Positions 57,111 through 64,000 of a stretch of 64,000 nucleotides of DNA are shown here, piece after piece. The stretch lies in contig NC_091251.1 of the NCBI RefSeq assembly GCF_042477335.2, positions 86,877,501 to 86,941,500 of the forward strand, read 5' to 3'. The translations under genes and the position numbers were made by a program. Positions within the stretch are counted from its first letter, which is position 1. Each line of letters starts with the position of its first letter. The notes under the pieces were generated by a model. It saw only the letters and a program-made list of their open reading frames with translations, did not search any database and was not told the DNA's origin. Source of the stretch: Ovis canadensis (taxonomy: Eukaryota; Chordata; Mammalia; Artiodactyla; Bovidae).

Positions 57111-57769
57111 GTGCGTCTCTGGTTACAGCTGTACCTTCTGACATCTGACCCACAGGGCAGAAAGCCATTGCATCTCTGCTTTGTGCAGTTTCCCCCACCT
57201 TGATGATTTTGCATAAGGTGGCTCCTGGCACCCTGTATGTAAGCCTTTGACCTTGAGGGAGAGGGCAGCTAACTGTGCCACAGTCAGCGTTTCTCTGCTG
57301 CCCAGGTCACCGCTTCCTCCATGTTGCAGTTTATGAAACTGCAGGCAGAAGTGACTTGTTTGACCAAGAGTTCTAAGGCTAGTGGCAGACCCTCATCAGT
57401 GTATTTTCCTTCCTCTCCAAGGGCTTTTTATTTGCTTGCTAAAAGGAATTGCAATCTTTCACTGGCTAGATTTGGCTCTCCCTTTTAAGAGTTGAATGAA
57501 TCAAACTGAGTCACCTCAGAAAATCATTTTCAGAGTCACAGTCATTTTTGACAGGTTGAAGACCAGTCAAATCACCCTCCTTTGTTAGCTAAACTTTTTT
57601 TTTTTTTTCCCTCCCTTGCTGAAAAGTTCTTGCCTTCAAGCCTGGGCAGGAGAGGTACAGCTTTGGGTTGCTGATGCTTAATGCGCCTCAGGAAATAGGG
57701 AGTGTTTTTGTTAAAGGTTTTGCCAGAGCCTTTCAAAACCAGAGCAGGAAAGAGGGGCAGACTTCTGAT

Positions 57770-57892
57770 TCACAGGGATTATAATTTTGAATATGGAAAT
57801 TAACCTCATACTCATTGTAAAAGGGACTTGTAGGTAAAGATTTGAAGGAGGTGGGGCCATGATCCTGCCAGTGTTATGGGAAGGAGGGTTCA
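57770..57892 (+). repeat. Local duplicate 2 in MTHFD1 intron 1
   Basis: TTGAAGGAGGTGGGGCCATG and CCTGCCAGTGTTA, partner of 55230-55365. Confidence 0.75.
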
Positions 57893-57997
57893 CCGCCTTG
57901 CATGATTTAAGATAAATGATTTTTCCTTTGGATGTTGACCCCTGCTTAGTAAGTAAGAAGCCTTTCGGACCTAAGCCGTTCCTACCCAAGACTGTCC

Positions 57998-58266
57998 TTT
58001 GCTGCTGCTGCTAAGTCGCTTCAGTCATGTCCAACTCTGTGCAACCCCATAGACGGCAGCCCACCAGGCTCCCCTGTCCCTGGGATTCTCCAGGCAAGAA
58101 CACTGGAGTGGATTGCCATTTCCTTCTCCAACACATGAAAGTGAAAGTGAAGTCACTCAGTCATGTCCGACTCTTCACAACCCCATGGACTGCAGCCTAC
58201 CAGGCTCCTCCGTCCATGGGGTTTTCCAGGCAAGAGTACTGGAGTGGGGTGCCATAACCTTCTCCA
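57998..58266 (-). mobile_element. BovA2 dimeric SINE
   Basis: TTTGCTGCTGCTGCTAAGTC, two Bov-A monomers, ends at CATAACCTTCTCCAAG. Confidence 0.93.
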
Positions 58267-58924
58267 AGACTGTCCTTTAGTCTTCTCTAAAAGCAGAAAG
58301 GCCAGGTCTCTGAGCCTTTTCTCAGCTAAGAGCTGTTGACCTCTCCTCTTCTCCTGGTGGAGACCCCAGTATTTTCTACACTCTTTCCACATGCCCCTCG
58401 GATGCTGACCCAGAGGCCTGCTGAATGTCATCTGCTCTGACATTTAGATCTGTGGTTAGATAGTCCTGAAATAGGGCTAATTCTGGGGGTTGGGCCCTTG
58501 CTTGCAGATCCTGAGACTTGCAGCCACTCCATCACGTCTCTTAACTCTTGCTACCAGCTGAGAATTACAGAATGGTACCCTGGAGGCCAGATGTAGTTGT
58601 GTTTCGTTGGGCTTGCAGATTTATTTTTAAAAATTGGATTACTTCCCAACACATTAGTGTGTAATTACGCATAAGAATTAATTAATTAATTACACATGGT
58701 CGCCTGACGTTTTGAAAGACATGTAAAGTCCAGCAATACTGTACTCTGACTCAGCATCACAGATTTGTTGGGTCTGAGAAGAAGCTGCCCCCACTCCTGT
58801 GTGAGGGCAGGGGGAAGGTGGGACTACCTGGTATTGTGCACCCTCTCTGACCGTGCCTTCCTCTGTGTGACCTTTCTCTAAAGTTAATGTAATTTTAGTC
58901 TGCTTTTAAAATCCTTCCTTTTAT

Positions 58925-59118
58925 AAAGCTCAGTTGTGTCCGCCTCTTTGTGACCCCATGAACTGCAGCCTGCCAGGCTCCTCGGTCCATGGAATTCTCC
59001 AGGCCATACTACTGGAGTGGGTTGCCATGCCCTCCTCCAGGGGATCTTCCCAACCCAGGGATCGAACCCAGGTCTCCTGCATTGCAGGTGGGTTCTTCAC
59101 TGAGTGGGCCACCAGGGA
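58925..59118 (-). mobile_element. Bov-tA SINE
   Basis: On +: AGCTCAGTTGTGTCCGCCTC to GTGGGCCACCAGGGAC. Confidence 0.9.
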
Positions 59119-59154
59119 CAATTCAGTCTAGTTTGTAGCTCCATTTGTTTCCTC

Positions 59155-59372
59155 TAGTTCAGTTCAGTTCAGTTCAGTCACTCAGTCATGTCTGACTCTT
59201 TGCGACCCCATGAATCGCAGCACGCCAGGCCTCCTTGTCCATCACCAACTCCCGGAGTTCACTCAAACTCAAGTCCATCGAGTCAGTGATGCCATCCAGC
59301 CATCTCATCCTCGGTCGTCCCTTTCTTCTCCTGCCCCCAATCCCTCCCAGCATCAAAGTCTTTTCCTCTAGG
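59155..59372 (-). mobile_element. BovB 3' end
   Basis: CTAGTTCAGTTCAGTTCAG to AGCATCAAAGTCTTTTCC. The duplicated flank CCTCTAG(TT/GT)CAG at 59151 and 59367 suggests a target duplication. Confidence 0.9.
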
Positions 59373-59384
59373 TCAGTGGTTCTT

Positions 59385-59600
59385 AAATGGTGGCAGTTTT
59401 GTCCCTCCTTCCATGGCCACATTTGGACATGTCTGGAGACATTTTTGCTTGTCATGTGGCGAGTGGCTGTCTGCTGGTGGCATCTAGAAGGAGAAGCCAG
59501 GGGCTGCTGAGCATCCTGCTATGCACGGATGTCCCCACAACATAGAATTATCCAGCCCAAATGTCAGTCATGTTGAGATCCATAAACCTTGATCTGGAGA
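59385..59600 (+). mobile_element. MER20-like hAT non-autonomous transposon
   Basis: GTCAGTGGTTCTTAAATGG, CATGTCTGGAGACATTTTTG, GGGGCTGCTGAGCATCCTGC, AGAATTATCCAGCCCAAATG. Confidence 0.72.
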
Positions 59601-60582
59601 CCTCAAAAGCATTTATTTTGTCACTGTGTATATGGATTAATGATGACCTTTACGCTCACTGAGAATTTGGAGGTTTATTACAACTTAACACCAGTTAGCT
59701 GTTTTCATGTCATAAGTATCAGGTAAGTCACTGTGCCCTTGGGTCTTTGAGAGAGTTTGAGAGAATTGGATGGAAGAATTTTACATTCTAAATTTTCATT
59801 GGAGCCTAAAATAGATTCATATTAAGTTTTCAAATATATGTTTGAGGTACCTGTCAAGTTTAGTAAATATTTGTGTAAAATTATAATCGTTGTAAATATT
59901 TTGTTCTTAAACATAATAAAAGAGTACTGGTGTTAGTTGATATGTATACTGATAAAATGTAATGCTTGATATTATCACTAAAAATGATGTATCAACAAGA
60001 AGGTAATTTTTTTACATTTATTTTATTGAAATATAGTTGATTTACAGGGTTATGTTTCTGCTGTATAGCAAAGTGATTCAGTTCTCTGTGTGTGTGTGTA
60101 TGTGTCTATATATCTACATACACTCATTCTACTTCATATTCTTTTCGGTAATGGTTTATCGCAGGGTGCTGGTTATCGTTCCCTGTGCTGTACAGTAGGC
60201 TCTTGTTTATCCATTCTATATAGAGAATAGTTGGCATCTGCTGCTCCCAGACTCCCAATCCATCCCTCCCCAACCTGCCCTGCCTTGGCACCCACAAGTC
60301 TGTCCTATGTCCGTGAGTCTGTTTCTGGTTTGTAGATAAGTTCATTTGCGTCATGTTTTGGATTCCACATATAAGTGATATCACGATATTTGTCTTTCTC
60401 TTTCTGATTTAGTATGATAATCTCTAGGTCTGTCCATGTTGTTGCAGACAGCATGATTTTGTTCTTTTTTTATGGCTGAGTAGTATTCCATTGTGTGTGT
60501 ATCACATCTTCTTTATCTGTTCACTTGCTGATGGGCATTTAGGTTGTTTCCATATCTTGGCTAGTGTGAATGGTGCTGCTGT

Positions 60583-60772
60583 GAAGAGTGAAAGTACAGT
60601 TGCTCAGGTGTGTCCGACTCTTTGCGACCTCATGGACTGTAGCCCACCAAGCTCCTCTGTCCGTGGGATTCTCCAGGCAAGAATACTGGAGGGGGTTGCC
60701 ATTTCCCTCTCCAGGGGATCTTCCTGACCCAGGGATCAAACCTGGATTTCTCACATTACAGGCAGATTCTGG
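60583..60772 (-). mobile_element. Bov-tA SINE inside L1
   Basis: On +: AAGAGTGAAAGTACAGTTGC to CATTACAGGCAGATTCTGGG. Confidence 0.88.
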
Positions 60773-60817
60773 GTGCATGAATATCTTTTTAAATTATAGT
60801 TTCATCTGGATATCTTC

Positions 60818-60945
60818 CTAGAGAAGGAAATGGTAACCCACTCCAGTATTCTTGCCTGGAGAATCCCCATGGACAGAGGAGCGTGGTGGGCTACCGTCCA
60901 TGGGGATGCAGAGTCAGACACGACTGAGCGACTAACACACACACA
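60818..60945 (+). mobile_element. Bov-A monomer inside L1
   Basis: TAGAGAAGGAAATGGTAACC to GCGACTAACACACACACAC. Confidence 0.85.
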
Positions 60946-62284
60946 CTGGCTGTCTACCCAGGAATGGGATTGCTTCATCACATGGCAACTCTGTTTTTAG
61001 TTTTTAGAGGAACTGCCACCCTGTTTTCCATAGTAGCTGCACCAATTTATTACATTCCCACCACCAATGTAGGAAGTTTCCCTTTTCTTCACACCCTTTC
61101 CAGCATTCATTATACTTTTTGATGATGGCCCTTTGGACTAGCGTGATGTGATATCTCAGGGTAGTTTTGATTTGCGTCTCTGTAATTAACGTTGAGCATC
61201 TTTTCATGTGCCTGTTGACCATCTGTATGTCTTCTTTAGAGAAATGTCTAGGTCTTCTTCCCATTTTTTGATTGCATTGTTTTTTGTTGTTACTGAGTTG
61301 TATGAGTTGTTTATATATTTTGGAAATTAAGCCCTTGTCAGTCACATCATTTGCAAATATGCTCTTTAACAAGAAAAATATTTAATTCAATTAAACTAAT
61401 TTGGGATTTGAAGTATATACCTTTCTTGGAACACTAGGTGGCCTCAATTGTTTTTACAAGGAACTACATGTTATGTTTTTCCCAAAAATTTGAAGAATTT
61501 TTTAGCAGTATGAGAGGTTCAGTGAAAAATAAAACAGCAAATGAACGAAATGAAAATAAAACAAATAAAATCAGACATTTGTGTTTTATTGCATTGTAAA
61601 ATCTTGAAACAACAACCTCCTTGAGGGGGAAAAAGAGAAATGTGTGTCCTGGTTTAGAATAGCCCTACATGTTGATGAATGTTCTTGCTTTCTCTCTGAT
61701 CAACTACTAAAGGCCTATTCTGTGGACCTTTTAAGGATCATTTGCAAATTCCTCTAAGCCTATGTTAACATTTCAGTGTTTGTTGACTGGGCAGCTTGTT
61801 TTTCATCATGTAGATTTCTTAGCCACGTAGCTAAATATCCTTTTCTGCCTCCTTTTCCTGCCTATAGCTTCTGTTGAAATGTCTTTGTTAGGGTTATATT
61901 TTGGCAGTGCTTTTTTTTCTCAGGCATAAAATGTCCAAAATTTAAAAATGGGCTTCCTGTGAAACAGAATGAGTTGAAACTTGTAATGGAGTTTTTCAAG
62001 AGTAATTGTACAAGACTTGAGGCAAGAGATCTAGGTGACTGTTTAGGGATGTTAGACTTTGACTAGGACTGTTCAAGAGTAATAAGATTCTATAGGGATG
62101 TATACCTTTAACTTTTATTAACTAGGGTCTTTGACACTTGGGTGTGGGAGAAATCAGCTTGGAAAAAACTGATAAGTCATGCACATCCATAGAGATTCAA
62201 ACAGATTTTGACAGGTTGAGCTATAAATGATTCCACCTTGATTTTTGCAGCTTAGAAAGAAAAGGTAACCCCAAACATTGCATT

Positions 62285-62430
62285 TTATCAGCCAGCAGCA
62301 GAGTTTCTCAGCCGTGGGCACTGTTACCATGAGGGCTGGGTAATTCTTTGCTATGCTTTGTCCTGTGCGTTGTAGGATATGTAATTGCATCTACCCACTA
62401 GATGCCAGTAGTAACTTAGTTAAACTGCAT
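62285..62430 (-). mobile_element. MER20-like hAT remnant
   Basis: AGAGTTTCTCAGCCGTGGGC, GGCTGGGTAATTCTTTGC, CCCACTAGATGCCAGTAG: complement of the element at 59385. Confidence 0.7.
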
Positions 62431-63769
62431 CTGTGTCTATTCGCGTTTAGTTGGCTATGACTCTCGGCTCAGGACTAGTATCTGTCCTTCAGGACCAGAG
62501 AGACGTCAATGGTTTACTGCTACTTTGTCCTGCTAATGTCAGTGGCAGTTTAGTTCTGATTTTTCCTACATCAAGACTGAGCTATGTCTTCCCTCAGATT
62601 TTAGGGTATGCTGATGGAAGATGGTGTGACCAGCATGTGTAGTTCTATTCAGGGATCAAGGATGTTTCTCCATATGCCCACTTTAGCCTCGCTTTGCTCC
62701 CAAAATTTTTACCAGGATGATGTAACTTGCAGGGCCATGGATAGAAACGAGAGGTGTCTGCAATCAAGGAAGTTTCTGTTGATTTAGGAAGCTTCAGTGA
62801 TTCGAAAGTTATTCCGTTATACATTTAAACTTTCTAAAAATGAGCTGTAAAAAGTAAAGGGCTTCCCACTATTTAATTTATCACATCTTTATGACCCTAA
62901 AATAAAGGGTAGACGAGGGAGTGTTAATTTTTCTCTCCATCTTTTTCTTTTACAGTCTCAACTTCAGACATACCTGACACTTGGGTTTGTTTTTCCACCT
63001 TTCATTTTAAGGTACTTCAGTTTCTGGCCAAACAAGAAAGCCAGGCAGGAAAATAAAACTTTTCTGAGGGACTTATGGAGACCTAATTACAACTATCTTA
63101 ATTTCTCTGCCCCCGCCCCGCCCCCCTCACCAGGGCAGATTTTCCACCTGATGCTTTAGTGTTCTGTGCTGTCTAGTTCTTGCTTACTGTGGTTTATGTG
63201 CATGTTAGACTGTCTCATTGATATTCTGATCATGTCTCATAAAGAGGCCTAAGTGTTAACTTTTCAACAGAGCTTTGTATTTGGAAAACTATCCCTGCAA
63301 ATTTTAAAATGATCCTGCTTCTTAGAGAAAGTTTAAGGGAGGCAGTATAAGTGATCTCAAGCTATAATTTCTTTTAGGGGAAAAAAAATGCACCCTTAGA
63401 CCCATTTAAATTATAGCATAGAAAATAAAGAACATTTTGTTCTTTGCTCTTAACTTCCTGGGCTGAAACAACATTTTCCACCTCGACTACCTTATAGTAC
63501 TGGGTTCCTGCAGCTTACTACCTGCTGAGTTTAAGTATTATTTTTATTTGTCCCTAGATTTTTTCCTTGGGTCTCAAATGCTTGCTTATTCTAGATTCCT
63601 TATAAGATTTGGTAAATAAATTCACTGTCCTGTCCTTAAAATATTTGTACCATCAGTCTTTCCAGCTCCATCTCACAACCCCCTCAAACTTCAGAGTCCC
63701 CTGTATTCCTGGTATTTCCTCTGTGTTTCATGTTTTGTGTATCTGGAATATATACTTCTTGCCAGCTTA

Positions 63770-63920
63770 CCTCTGATACCATAATCCAAGCTACCACCAC
63801 CTTTTGGCCTGGATTTTACAGTTGCAGTAACTTCTTGCTGATGTCCTTGATTCTCACCTTTCCCCCTTGGGTGTATTCCCAATTCAGCAGCAAGAATAAT
63901 CCTTTAAAAATGTAAGGCTG
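63770..63920 (+). mobile_element. L2 LINE fragment
   Basis: TCCAAGCTACCACCACC, CCTGGATTTTACAGTTGCAG, CAGCAAGAATAATCCTTTAA. Confidence 0.7.
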
Positions 63921-64000
63921 AGGACTTCCCTGGTGGTCTAGATGCTTCTGTTCCAATGAGAGTGAGGGTTCCATCCCAGGTTGGGGAACAGGGATACTAC
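63921..64000 (+). mobile_element. CHR-type SINE, cut by window end
   Basis: GAGGACTTCCCTGGTGGTCT head, GGTTCCATCCCAGGTTGGGG. Confidence 0.85.

Larger units (their letters stand above)
60005..61375 (-). mobile_element. L1 3' end and ORF2 fragment, split by two SINEs
   Basis: TTTATTGAAATATAGTTGAT at the 3' end, then the complement of the 3' UTR and distal ORF2 (CTGAGTAGTATTCCATTGTG; GTTGACCATCTGTATGTCTT; GCAAATATGCTCTTTAAC). A frame on - (61004-61372) retains [18 protein letters not shown], a known L1 ORF2 C-terminal region. A (TG)n tract lies near 60086. Confidence 0.85.
50604..64000 (+). other. MTHFD1: MTHFD1 intron 1 (incomplete), no further exon seen
   Basis: From the exon 1 donor to the window end I find no block matching exon 2 of MTHFD1. 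The stretch holds Bov-A/Bov-tA/BovA2 SINEs, MIR and L2 relics, an L1 3' end on the - strand, one BovB end and two MER20-like elements, listed separately. Its first 3.8 kb (to about 54425) has patchy homology with 9040-10440. Unique sequence without a recognised repeat includes parts of 50900-52000, 54700-55000, 56300-56950, 57100-57290, 58270-58900, 61400-62280 and 62660-63540. Confidence 0.8.

Noticed and set aside
2885-60772. tRNA-like A and B boxes at many places
   Set aside because: They are heads of Bov-tA and CHR SINEs, not tRNA genes; none folds with a plausible anticodon arm in a full cloverleaf as far as I can see.
61004-61372. 122-codon - strand frame with recognisable protein sequence
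   Set aside because: C-terminal part of L1 ORF2.
1-64000. CRISPR array, phage, integron or bacterial operon
   Set aside because: Repeats here are dispersed SINEs and LINEs with target duplications; no regular spacers and no prokaryotic genes.

Overview
The window is mammalian nuclear DNA from a pecoran ruminant (cattle, sheep, goat or deer type). The evidence is about a dozen fragments of the RTE-type LINE BovB, more than twenty tRNA-Glu/Bov-A SINEs (Bov-tA and dimeric BovA2), CHR-type SINEs and L1, over a background of older mammalian repeats (L2, MIR, MaLR-like LTRs, Tigger1). The species cannot be fixed by eye. There are no bacterial genes, operons or CRISPR arrays. Coding sequence exists only as short spliced exons, so most long open frames are retroelement fragments.

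Two divergent genes share a GC-rich promoter near 49.6-50.6 kb. On the + strand, the first coding exon of MTHFD1 (cytosolic C1-tetrahydrofolate synthase) is at 50563-50603 and the rest of the window to 64000 is its intron 1. On the - strand, eight coding exons between 42070 and 11453 splice in phase (0,0,2,0,0,0,0) into a 526-residue coiled-coil protein. Its head-to-head position with MTHFD1 matches TEX21, which as I recall is annotated in human only as the pseudogene TEX21P. Here every exon is open with consensus splice sites and a terminal stop, so it looks protein-coding.

The main discovery is an old, degraded direct duplication. Copy A (about 0.3-10.4 kb) aligns in the same order and orientation with parts of copy B (20.6-54.4 kb): a broken TEX21 exon 5 (448-896), a block upstream of TEX21 (3350-5330 with 47640-49330), the divergent promoter (7573-8255 with 49646-50455), a trace of MTHFD1 exon 1 (8555-8690), and MTHFD1 intron 1 sequence (9040-10440 with 50770-54425). 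Copy A lacks the roughly 26 kb that carries TEX21 exons 1-4. It is a pseudogenised copy of the whole TEX21-MTHFD1 divergent unit, and its promoter half is the best-preserved part.

Layout: 0-10.4 kb, decayed copy A; 10.4-11.4 kb, junction and TEX21 3' flank; 11.45-42.07 kb, TEX21 coding exons with repeat-filled introns; 42-49.6 kb, TEX21 5' region with large BovB fragments; 49.6-50.6 kb, shared promoter; 50.6-64 kb, MTHFD1 intron 1. A nested chimeric insertion at 30366-30674 (Bov-tA fused to an inverted copy of neighbouring L1) is a second point of interest.
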